Origin: Pelecanus crispus
Taxonomy: Eukaryota; Chordata; Aves; Pelecaniformes; Pelecanidae
NCBI RefSeq assembly: GCF_030463565.1
Contig: NC_134648.1
Span: 12,751,806-12,815,805 of the forward strand
DNA length: 64,000 nucleotides
Reading direction: 5' to 3'
This document shows, in pieces, positions 25,501 to 35,800 of this stretch. The notes beneath the pieces are model-generated. The model ran no database searches. It saw only the letters and a list, made by a program, of their open reading frames with translations, and had not been told where the DNA came from. Within the stretch, counting starts at the first letter, position 1. Every line of letters starts with the position of its first letter. The position numbers and the translations under genes are program-made.

Positions 25501-28500
25501 GAGTCCAACTCAAAGATATGGGGGAGGATTTGGAGTGCCTCTGTCAGATAATGAGGACAGTGGGACCTAGATTAGACCATGCAAAAGCCAAGGTATGTGC
25601 ATATCTGCTGCAGTCATTAAACTAGCTAAATTCTCTGGCGAAGACTTTAACTGCCTGAACCTTCTGTATTCAGCATTCTATTCATAAGTACAAAACTGAG
25701 GTCTTATGTTCAGAGGGCAAGAGTGCCAACTGTTGCTCCTGCATCAAATCTCTTGATAATGAAAGGAGGCAATCTTTGAAATGGTTTTAAATGTCTTTCC
25801 AGAATGCAGTTATTGGGAAGTAATAAAAGCAAGAATGTTGATTCTCTAAATACTGCTTGAAAAGATGTGGTGAGGACCTCTATTCTGAATACCTCTAGGT
25901 GATCTGACAGATGTATTTTGGACCTTGACTTGAGAGTTCTGAGTGTAAACTTGAAATGGTGTTGTAGTAATGAGAATTTAGGCAGGTTTTCATCTTTGAC
26001 TCGGGTGTCTTAATGGATTAGCTTTCCTTAAGCTCTACTGCCATCAAGGAGATTGAAATGGCAGTAAAGGGCAGTCTGTTCTATTACTTGATCTTAGATG
26101 TCTTGAATGTGGTCACCTTTGCTGAAAATATTCAAGACAGTGATAGAATCAGCCCTCACTTGTAACATCGCTTTTGTTCCCCCAGTCCTTAATGGATCAG
26201 TACTTTGCCCGTATGCGCTCCTTGATGTCAAGTAAGGAATTGCCAGCAAGGATTCGTTTCCTGCTGCAGGTACGATGATAAAATAGCTTACTGCTTCCTT
26301 TTTCTTGCAAAGTTGTCTTGAATCCTTTCCTAATAATTTGTTACGTTCCAAGGATACTGTGGAGTTGAGAGAACACAACTGGGTTCCTCGCAAAGCTTTT
26401 CTTGACAATGGACCAAAGACTATCAATCAAATCCGTCAAGATGCAGTAAAAGTAAGTGTTGTATCTAAGGTCTTGTGCTTGACTTTTGCTTAAATGTTGA
26501 AGTGAATCCTTAACGCTCTTTACTCCGTGTAACAAAACTTATGCTGTGCGATTACAAATAGTTCTCACAGCACAGTGTGACAATAAGGGGTTAGGGGTTA
26601 AAATCAGATGGACTTTTATAGTTCAGGCCTGAAAACTTGACTTTCTCAGGGACTATTACTCCAAACTGACCAAAATTGTAATTCCTGTTTCAAAGGATCT
26701 GGGAGTTTTTATTCCTGCTCCTATGTCTCAAGGGATGAGAAGCGACTTCTTTCTGGAGGGACCCTTTATGCCACCCAGAATGAAACTTGACAGGGACCCA
26801 CTCGGAGGGCTTGCTGATATGTTTGGACAAATGCCAGGTACGCTGAAACTGCAGGACTGATGTGATGACTGCGGCTGTACTGTATTGAACAAGAACTAAA
26901 ATTGTTTTTTGTGTCCTTAATAATACATACAGGTAGCGGAATTGGTACTGGTCCAGGAGTTATTCAGGATAGATTTTCACCCACCATGGGACGCCATCGT
27001 TCAAACCAGCTTTTCAATGGCCATGGGGGTCACCTCATGCCTTCTGCTCAATCCCAGTTTGGAGAACTAGGCAAATCTTTTCTGAAAAGTCAGGTAAGGA
27101 AAATGTTGTTCACAGGGTGACTACCGCATGTTTAGAAGCTCTTCTACAGATGCGTATGTTATGGATTATAGTCTGCTTATGTTGAAAGACTTCCTCAGAT
27201 TCAATTCTGATAAGAACTGAGGCTCAGCTGATACAAAAAATTCTAAACCACTTTTTAAATTATGCAAGAGATGCAAGGAATACACTTTTTTCTACTGCAA
27301 GAAAAGGTGCATGTGGCTTTGGTGGGTCAGAATGGTGTGTTTTATTTAAAAGATAGCCCTGTTTTTAGGGATAGATGCTACTCTCCCACCACCCCTGCTC
27401 CTTCTTTCGCCCTTCCTGGCAAATAGAATCTTTGTTCCTCTGGTCCCTCTGGTACTACTTACCATATGATGTACGCCACTCCATCATCTGCACTTCTTTC
27501 TCTATATCTCCCTTTCTGAAATAGGGGCAAAGCCAGCTCTACCATAACCAGAATCAGGGACTCTTATCCCAGCAACAAGGACAGTCGAAGGATATGCCAC
27601 CTCGGTTTTCTAAGAAAGGACAGCTTAATGCAGATGAGGTACATTACATGCCTACATTACTTAAAGCCTATTCTAAATATTGCCCAATGATTATAGCAAG
27701 ACGCGTTATTATGAGGACTAATGCTGGAACTCTTGCTCCTTCTCCTCCTCCTCCTTCTTCGTCCCTTCCTCTTTCACCTTACCCCTCACTTCCCTTAGGG
27801 TATCCAGCGTCCTATGAGCAAGACTGAGATATGAGGGCAATTTCTTGGGGTGTCCCTTCCTTCCCCCACACCTCCCCAAGAACACTACTCTGACATCAGT
27901 TCCCATGCATCATATTGATAACAATACATTTAATTAAAACTTAGAAAATCCTGAACTTTAGAAACTTTAGAAACCTTGAAGTGCTGGACCAGGCTACATT
28001 TTTGTTTTTTTAAAAGAACTGGCTAATAGGCAAAATGTCAAATGCAAAGTAAACTGCATTGTTATTTTGAGTGTTAACCAGACTTGTATCCTGATTTCTG
28101 AGCAATTGGTAGAGTTTTGTCTTGGCTGTAAAATACATCAGCAAACATGCTAAGTATCATCTCGGGTCTCTAACATACTGCATCTAAAAGGAGCAATTCC
28201 AGATCTTGATACCAATGGAACTAAATACCAGTAACTTGAGCAAGTTGCCATTCATTGAGTCATGCTTTTGGGGGAAATTTCAGTACATGTGTGGCTTAAT
28301 CTGTATTTGAGTGCTAACATCGTAGAAACGGAAAAGTAATGCTTCAGTGGGATCAGTTGGTATGAGTCCGTGGCTGTGTATTCTTGGTCAGAATACTTGA
28401 AACAGTTGAGTTTTTTCCGACTTACCTGTTTACAGATTAGCCTGAGACCTGCTCAGTCTTTTCTAATGAACAAAAACCAAGTGCCAAAGCTTCAGCCCCA

Positions 28501-31500
28501 GATAACTATGATTCCTCCCAGTGCTCAACCACCACGCACTCAGACACCACCTTTGGGACAGGTAAATATAAAAATTACTCTGTATTGTTGGATATACTTG
28601 ATTTCTTCATGCATGTGAGATTTAGACAGAATTTGACTTTCATCTGTCTTCGTACGTATTTAGTGTTCTTAAACTTGATACAAATGTAGGTAGACGTGTA
28701 CTGTAAAGAAACATTCTGGTACTATATTTTTCAGCCTCCTCAACTTGGTCTTAAAACAAATCCACCGCTTATACAAGAGAAGCCTGCAAAGACCACCAAG
28801 AAGCCACCTCCTTCTAAAGAAGAGCTACTTAAACAAACTGTAAGTTAAGTATGGAATAGTGCTGCTTGAAGCTTTGTATATGCTCATCAAAAATGAATGT
28901 TTATACTTTTTTTTTTTCTTCTAGGAAGCTGTGGTGACTGAGTATCTGAATAATGGAAATGCTAATGATGCTGTCAATACTGTGAGAGAAATGAGGGCTC
29001 CAAAACACTTCATTCCTGAGATGTTGAGCAAAGTAATCATCCAATCCCTAGATAGATCAGATGAAGACAAAGAGAAAGCAAGTACTTTGATCAGCTTGCT
29101 CAAGCAGGAGGGAATAGCCACAAGTGACAACTTCATGCAGGTACTGCAGTCTAATAGGCTCACAGTCCTTGTTGCTTGGCTGTTCGTGATGTTTAGCTTG
29201 CATAAAGGCAGTGTGCAAATTCTTCTAAGTCCAGTTGATCTGAGGAGGTAAAAACAAGATACAAACCTGTGAGGGGTGTAAGAAGTGATGAAAGGAAGAA
29301 ATGTAGGCACAGGATTTCAGGAACTGGAAATGGGGAACTTCTTTGCAAGTGATTCAGTGCAGAAAAGAAACGTGAGGCTCCTATGTAGTAAGAGTACTAC
29401 TGTGCACGAGAACAAAATTACTTCAGAATTTCAACTTGTGTGTCTCTACCATTTCTTAGGCATTCCTGAATGTATTGGACCAGTGCCCCAAACTGGAGGT
29501 GGACATCCCATTGGTGAAATCCTACTTAGCACAGTTTGCAGCCCGTGCCATTATTTCAGAACTGGTGAGCATTTCCGAACTGGCTCAACCACTGGAAAGT
29601 GGCACCCATTTCCCTCTCTTCCTGCTTTGCCTTCAGCAGTTAGCTAAGTTACAAGATCGTGAATGGCTAACAGAATTGTTCCAACAAAGCAAAGTGAATA
29701 TGCAGAAAATGTTACCAGGTAAGAGTTGCCACATAGCTGTTATGACACCTCATGTTAGTGTATGCAAGATGTTCTTTCCTTTAGTTTTTTACACCAGAGT
29801 AAAATAACATACAAGGTTAACTTGATGCAGTCAACTGTCATCTTTCTTAAGAATGGTGTTTCTTAAGAGGTGGTTAGACCATGAACCATTGATTATAGGT
29901 TTTGATTAGCACCAGTACTTAAGTGTGTCTGTCTTATTTACTTGACAGAAATTGACCAGAACAAGGACCGCATGCTGGAGATCTTAGAAGGGAAGGGGCT
30001 TAGCTTCTTGTTCCCGCTTCTGAAACTGGAGAAGGAACTGCTAAAGCAAATAAAATCGGATCCATCCCCTCAAGCCATCTATAAGTGGATTAAAGATAAC
30101 ATTTCACCCAAACTTCATGTAGATAAGGGATTTGTGAATATATTGATGACCAGGTGAGATGCTATTTTGATGTAGTTCAGGCACATGTTTTGTTAAGGTA
30201 CCAATAAGTCACTCACCCTGTAAAGGCAGACATGTAGCTCTGTGCAGAAAAAGATACAGTACACAGGGAGATAAATTGCTCTGGGTGGACCTCACCTGTA
30301 TTAAACACCCATTGTATTTGAGAAGAAGAAAGGCAAGTCTCCAGGCTTGCATCAGTGTGAGGGGAAGGAGAAGTCTAGACCCGTGTTTTCTTTTTCTAAA
30401 AATGTTTCAGAGCCATAACAGAAGCAAAGCTAGGATTTTTGTGGCACAGTCAACTGCAGTACTAATCCATTGTGCATGCACTAACTGGTGATAGAAGCAG
30501 GAGGGTATTTTTAGTAATAGCTAGCAAACAGAACTTGAGAGTACTTGTGTTGCTGTGTGTCCTGGTTTTGGCTGGGATAGAGTTAATTTTCTTCCTAGTA
30601 GCAGGCATAGTGCTGTGTTATGGATTTAGTAGGAGAAGAATGTTGATAACACGCTGATGTTTTTAGTTGTTGCTAAGTATTGCTTATGCTAGTCAAGGAC
30701 TTTTCAGCTTCCCATGCTCTGCCAGGTACCCAAGAAACTGGGAGGGGGCACAGCCAGAGGAGTTGATCCAAACTGCCCAAAGGGCTATTCCATACCATAT
30801 GACATCATGCTCAGTATATAAACGGGGGGGGGGGGGGTGGTGTCCGGGGAGCAGCGATCGCTGCTTGGGAACTGTCTGGGTATCGGTCGGTGGGTGGTGA
30901 GCAATTGCATTCTGCATCACTTGCTTTGTATATTATTACTATTATTATTGTTGTTGTTTATATTGTTATTATTAAAATTACTACTTTACTTTATTTCAAT
31001 TATTAAACTGTTCTTATCTCAACCTAGGAGTGTTTCTCACTCCTCCAATTCTCTCCCCCATCCCATCAGGGTAGGGGGAGTGAGCGAGCGGCTGCGGGGT
31101 GCTTAGTTGTTGGCTGGGGCTAAACCACAACACTGTGTTAGAATGTGAAATAATCTAGCTGCTTATCAGTTTACAGAACTTAACTTTTTTTTTTTTGTCC
31201 AGTTTCTTGCAGTATATTTCTAGTGAAGTAAACCCACCTAGTGACGAATCGGATTCTTCATCTGTTCCATCTAAAGAGCAGCTAGAGCAGGAAAAACAAC
31301 TGCTTCTTTCCTTCAAGCCGGTAATGCAGAAGTTCCTCCATGACCATGTTGATCTGCAAGTGAGTGCTTTATACGCACTCCAGGTGCACTGCTACAACAA
31401 CAACTTTCCAAAAGGTATGTGCATCAAGGCCTTACCTGAAATTCAACTTGTGTCTGCTTGCTTGTCTGTGTATGGCTTTCAGGTTTGGCACTACATTTCT

Positions 31501-32045
31501 TAGGGTCAGGTAAGCTGTTCAGAAGGCTGTAAAGCTAACGAAGCTTAAATTTACTTCTGTAGGCATGTTACTGCGCTTCTTTGTTCATTTCTATGACATG
31601 GAGATCATTGAAGAAGAAGCCTTCTTGGCATGGAAAGAAGATATTACTCAAGAGTTTCCAGGGAAAGGCAAAGCTTTATTCCAGGTAAATTTGGTAACAT
31701 TAGAGTAGAGATTTGTGCCCTTTGCTGCACTGGAGTGTTTGAGAACATGTTCAAACGGTGTTTAAGACTTGTTAATATGTAAAAACTTCAGGGAGTTTTT
31801 CACTAGGAAGCAGTGAGGCAAGATGAGCTAAGTCTTTTTTTCTTTACTAGAGACCTACATTTAGTGCCAAGCGTGGCTGAAAGATTTTTAAAACGGGAGA
31901 GAAAAAAAGCAGTGTTCTGCAGAAGTATGTAGTGGGGAAGTAATTCCTGCTGCCTTAAACCAATTTTATGTAACTGCAGGTAAACCAGTGGCTAACCTGG
32001 CTGGAAACTGCTGAAGAAGAAGAATCTGAAGAAGAAGCTGACTAA
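22486..32045 (+). CDS. EIF4G2: EIF4G2 (DAP5/p97/NAT1), complete, GTG start
   Basis: This eIF4G paralogue lacks the eIF4E- and PABP-binding N-terminus. It binds eIF4A and eIF3 and supports cap-independent, IRES and alternative cap-dependent initiation in the cytoplasm. Coding exons are 22486-22526, 22682-22747, 23181-23306, 23693-23795, 24533-24664, 24755-24821, 24905-25056, 25482-25592, 26186-26269, 26353-26451, 26696-26837, 26933-27093, 27525-27638, 28436-28561, 28735-28839, 28925-29140, 29460-29718, 29949-30153, 31203-31414, 31563-31684 and 31980-32045. They sum to 2709 nt, giving 902 residues against 907 in human. Every junction has GT/AG and keeps phase. Order is a Gly/Ser-rich N-terminus, MIF4G (about 75-305), a Gln/Pro/Met-rich linker, MA3 (about 538-661) and W2 (about 715-899) with an acidic end. 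Compared with the human protein I remember, residues around exon 4 are shortened by a few. No frameshift or premature stop is seen. Confidence 0.98.
23693..26451 (+). CDS. EIF4G2: EIF4G2 exons encoding MIF4G
   Basis: Seven exons encode the HEAT-repeat MIF4G domain that contacts eIF4A and eIF3: 23693-23795, 24533-24664, 24755-24821, 24905-25056, 25482-25592, 26186-26269 and 26353-26451. Recognisable blocks include ILNKLTPEKFDKL, LYAQLCLRLAEDAP, FRRLLISKLQDEFE, KMLGNIKFIGELGKL and RIRFLLQDTVELR. The region after NVD (IYDKHDGP) differs from the mammalian sequence I recall, as expected for a surface loop. The domain is uninterrupted. Confidence 0.93.
27525..27638 (+). CDS. EIF4G2: EIF4G2 38-codon exon, likely alternatively spliced
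   Basis: The exon is exactly 114 nt and phase 0 on both sides, so skipping it preserves the frame. It encodes a Gln/Ser-rich linker (GQSQLYHNQNQGLL then a second Gln cluster, ending NADE). The corresponding 38-residue segment is absent from a known human isoform as I recall it. The acceptor, CTGAAATAG, has a weak pyrimidine tract, consistent with regulated inclusion. The exon lies directly upstream of the snoRNA-bearing intron. Confidence 0.85.
27680..27840 (+). ncRNA. SNORD97: SNORD97 box C/D snoRNA in an EIF4G2 intron
   Basis: SNORD97 is known from the same gene in human and guides 2'-O-methylation of C34 in elongator tRNA-Met. Here a terminal stem TTGCCC/GGGCAA (27680-27685 and 27835-27840) encloses a C-box-like ATGATTA (27687-27693). 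D-box candidates are CTGA (27824-27827) and ATGA (27831-27834). The guide ATTATGAG (27708-27715) is complementary to the tRNA anticodon loop CUCAUAAU. G27713, opposite C34, is the fifth base upstream of a D'-like CTAA (27718-27721), as the N+5 rule requires. A long pyrimidine-rich insert (about 27,731-27,798) makes the RNA unusually long at 161 nt. It lies in the intron 27639-28435 and is presumably released by splicing and trimming. Confidence 0.93.
28925..29718 (+). CDS. EIF4G2: EIF4G2 exons encoding MA3
   Basis: Two exons, 28925-29140 and 29460-29718, encode the second HEAT domain. Blocks seen include VVTEYLNNGNANDAVNTV, KHFIPEMLSKVII, DRSDEDKEKAS, LLKQEGIATSDNFMQ and SYLAQFAARAIISEL. In eIF4G1 the MA3 domain supplies a second eIF4A contact, while in DAP5 the residues needed for this are reported to have diverged. 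The frame is continuous with the flanking exons. Confidence 0.92.
29949..32045 (+). CDS. EIF4G2: EIF4G2 exons encoding the W2 domain and acidic tail
   Basis: Four exons, 29949-30153, 31203-31414, 31563-31684 and 31980-32045, encode the C-terminal W2 (AA-box) domain. W2 contacts MNK kinase in eIF4G relatives and eIF2-beta in DAP5. Blocks seen include EGKGLSFLFPLLKLEKELL, YKWIKDNISPKLHVD, QVSALYALQVHCYNNNFPKG, FYDMEIIEEEAFLAWKED and NQWLTWLETAEEEE. The stop TAA is at 32043-32045. The intron between the first two exons carries a solo LTR. Confidence 0.95.
30558..31132 (+). mobile_element. Solo LTR of the avian ERVL-type family, copy 3, inside EIF4G2
   Basis: This 575-bp copy begins TGTCCTGG and ends CACAACA. 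It has a perfect 5-bp target-site duplication, CTGTG, at 30553-30557 and 31133-31137. It is in sense with EIF4G2. A TATATAAA-type box (30815-30822), a 16-bp perfect palindrome (30850-30865), a G-run (30824-30837) and an ATTAAA polyadenylation-like hexamer (31002-31007) are present. The insertion ends 70 bp before the exon at 31203, leaving the polypyrimidine tract intact. Open frames inside the LTR are not genes. Confidence 0.93.
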
Positions 32046-32810
32046 AGAACCAGCCAAAGCCTTAAATTGTGCAAACATACTGTTGCTATGATGTAACTGC
32101 ATTTGACCTAACCACTGCGAAAATTCATTCCGCTATAATGTTTCACAATATTTAAAGCAGAAATATGTCAATAGGATATCTTCTGCAAAAGGTTTTTGTA
32201 GTATGTCTTAATAGTCGACAATAAAAATATTTTAGAGTATCTTTAATGTTTAGGTAACAGTGTATTAGCAGCATGCAATAATTACATCATAAGTTCTCGA
32301 GCAGAAGCAGTCTGTTGCAAGGGTCTTCTTTGCTGCCAGTTATCATAGGCTGTTTTTAAGTTAGAAAACTGAATAGCAACACTGAATACTGTAGAAATGC
32401 ACTTTGCTCAGTGTAATACTTGAGTTGTTGCAATATTTGATTATCCATTTGGTTGTTACAGAGAATCCTTAACTGTAATCGATGGTTGTTGCCGTAATAG
32501 TATATTGCCTGTATTTCTACCTCTAGTAATGGGCTTTATGTGCTAGGTTTTAATATCCTTGAGCCTGGGCAAGTGCACAAGTCTTTTAAAAAGAAACAGT
32601 TTACTTGCACAAAAACTGATCAGCTGAAGAGATGGTTTAGTGCCCTTTGGAAGAGGTTTTTGTGGGTGTGAAACATGGCATGGTGAGCAATTTGAATTGG
32701 TCCCTCTATTATAGTACTGAAATTAAGTCTACTTAATTTATCGAGACATGTTCATGCCCTGATTTTATATACTTGTATCTATCAATAAACATTGTGATAC
32801 TTGACTTGTT
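32046..32810 (+). other. EIF4G2: EIF4G2 3' UTR
   Basis: AT-rich sequence follows the stop. A first AATAAA is at 32220-32225. The second, at 32784-32789, is embedded in ATCAATAAACATTGTGATAC, a 3' end I recognise from the mammalian mRNA. Two mRNA lengths are therefore likely, the longer about 760 nt past the stop. Another AATAAA near 33,002 lies outside the inferred transcript. Confidence 0.8.
32784..32789 (+). terminator. EIF4G2: Distal EIF4G2 polyadenylation signal
   Basis: A canonical AATAAA is followed within about 30 nt by a T/G-rich stretch (TGACTTGTTTCTGAATGTCT), as expected of a cleavage site near 32,805-32,810. The proximal signal at 32220-32225 is a competing site. Confidence 0.8.
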
Positions 32811-35800
32811 TCTGAATGTCTCCCAGCAGAAAAGCTTTGACTGACAACTAGTTTACTTACGGAAGGAAACATCAGTGGGAGTTGACTTAGACTGGGACCA
32901 TCTTAAGATTCTTTTTGTAATAATTGTCTTAACATGCAAATGAATTCTAAATATGGTCACAGACAAGATTAGACACTACAGATTTGCTGTGACAGGAGGA
33001 AAATAAAGAAATTCTGCTGAAGAAAGGGTAGGAGTTTGCCTTGTGGTCCAGTGTATGCTTTATCAGTGAGTATGTGCTTTTTAACTTCCTAATGCTTTGA
33101 ACTTTCACCAGGTCACATGCATGTTTTTTTTAATCAAGTGGCACTGACTATTAGCTGCCTGTGTCTCAAATTGGCAACCCCCCCACAAAACAGTTTAATG
33201 ATGTTGCATTGTACAGGCTTGAAATTTCATCTATTAAATACTCAAAATACCTTACTTCTAGAACCTTGTCCCTAGTGAATTTTTTTCCTCATTGATAACT
33301 CAGAATTTCACTGTTGAAAGGTGATGTATTTGTAATGGCAAAACAGTAGTGTCTCTTGGACTGAAACTTGTTTTTGCCAGTGCTGGAAGTGCTTTAGACT
33401 ACATACTGTCTTTGCATCGTGGGGGATGAAAAAGTGGAGCACAAGAAAACTACCCGAGATCATAAAAGGGCTCGATTTTGAGGGGAGGGATAGCTTGCAT
33501 TTATGCACCTTACAGTGTTGTGACTGGGGGAGCGGGTCTGGTTCTCTCATTTCTCTGGCAATTTGCTGTGAAAGGCAGGCTTCCTAACCTACAGTTACAA
33601 AATACTGGCCTCTTGTTTACTTGTAACTCGGATTCCCTCAGCAGGCTTCTTCAGATGCCTCGCTAACTTACTGTACAATGTATAGCCCAGTAAATCAAGG
33701 TACTGCGCTTCTGTAAACCCAGTGACAAAAGGTACTCAACTTCTTGATTTGCTAGCAAAAATTCCATGACACTTAGACACTGTCTCTGCATTTCAGAAAT
33801 GTGACGTATCTAGCAGTAAACAGGAGAGCAGGATATTTCTGTGGGTTCTGGTTCAATTAAGAGAAAAAGGAAAGCACTTAACTACCTTGAAGTGATTTGA
33901 GGTCGTGAGCTGCCTGCTTTTGATGTAGCTGCAACTTCCGTGTAACAGTGAGCAGTGACATAATGGGGTCTCAAAAAAAGTTCTTAATGGTATGTTGTTC
34001 CTCCCAGTCATGACTCAGAGTAATCTTCAGTTTATAAAGTATTTCCTCTCCTATCTGTAATGCTACATCTACAGGGATTGCAGGGTTTACCCCTCACTTG
34101 ATGCCCATTCTCAGGTAGATAAAGATGCCTTTCAAGTGGATGTCCTATATGCTCATTAAGGTTCTGCAGTTAAATACCCTTTATTGGGATAGAGGAGTGT
34201 AAGTATAGTTTCAAAGCTTATTTACTCGTGGTTAATTCCAAATTCTGTTGTTTTGGAATTGCAGTTTTGCCTTGAGTGTAGTAAGATGCAGTATAGTGAA
34301 GTTTAGCATTGTTTCAGTAACAGGGTTGTGTTTCTCAAAAGTCTGTTGTTAGTTTAATTTGTGCTTTAAATTTTGCTGTTAGAGCTGATGAGTTTAGTGG
34401 TGCATGCCACTGTAATGCTACTTTTTGTATACTTCAGTTACAGGTTACTAGACACGTAGCGCACTTCATTCCTGTGTGCTGCAAAACTGAAGACTGGGAG
34501 GAACCATAAGTCATGAAAGAACAGCCATAACTGGTAGCTTCCAACTAAATTTACTGTAGAGGTGTGAGAAAACGGCAATAATAGAAGAAGGAGGTGCAAG
34601 TAAAAACAATTCCTAGTCAGAACTGCAACAGGCCCCCCCCCCCAAATTTTGGAGAAGGTTAAGCTGGCAACTGTAGATTGACTAACATGACTAAGCCTTG
34701 TATCCTTGCCCAGTCTAAAACGTAATTACTACAATCTTACGTACTTGTGCATGAAGGCTTTGCTGTTTGGCTTGTTTGTAACTAGTCACTGAGTTAGGGA
34801 AGAGCAAAACTCTGTAAAAACCATGACCACAAATGTGGAGTAGAACATGTATGCAGTAGAAAATGCCACTAAACTGTAGAATTACTCTCCCATCATGAGA
34901 CACTTGCAAAATTTACATGCAGTTAGTATGAACAGATCTGGTTTCTTGAAACTGGTATAAAAATGGCTCTTAGAGCTGCAGTTTATACATCAAAATGGTA
35001 TTTCCATGGATAAGGAAAGGGAGCATCTTAATTTGATCTTCAGCTACTTGCTAAGTCTTCTAGTGCTTGACTGCAGTGCTTGTGACTAAGTCAGTCTGGA
35101 AAAGGGGATGGGTGTTCAGTTGGTCCCAAGTTCTGTATGGCTTTTAACTATAAGTTGTGTTGTACTTTAAATAGAGCATACTCCGTTTTAAATAGTAAAG
35201 TCAGTCAAAATTAAACCAATATATCAATGATAGTGGCTTTTATTAGTATTAATTTTGTTAAATGTCTAGATATAGCACACACTAGGAGGATTGGAAAATA
35301 TGCATATTAAACACATTTCATACCTATTATTGTCATGAAGTTTAAATGTTGAACTAGGTTGCGGTTACCACTTGGGAAACTTCACTTTCCCATGTCAGAG
35401 TTGCCTGGTGTACTTGGTAGCAAAGTCCTGAAAAGCATGTCCATTTAAAGGAGTCAATCCATGCTGGATTTAAAGGCTCCTGCAAGAGAAGTTAGGGGGT
35501 TATTGAAAATGAGTGAGTAGTTGCTGTGAATTCCTACCTTTTCTAAGAAATAAGAAGCATAATAGTTGGACTGCTGTTAATTGTCAGTGTTTATACCAAT
35601 AGAAGACTAGATCTCGTTTTTCAGGCTACAATTGTTCCTGGTGCTTAGTTATGTTAAATTTCAGTATTTCAGGAAAGTGTTCTGATCAAATTTTCCAAGA
35701 GTTAAAACATCTTCATAACTGCACAGGCATAACGTTTCTTGGGGAAAATGGCAGGAAGAGGCCTTATGGGGTTGGAGGGTGTGGGGGAGTTGGGTACAGG

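Noticed and set aside
30276-30657. Short open frames in the EIF4G2 intron after exon 29949-30153.
   Set aside because: They have no splice signals in register and no resemblance to DAP5. They are intronic by the phase-consistent exon model.
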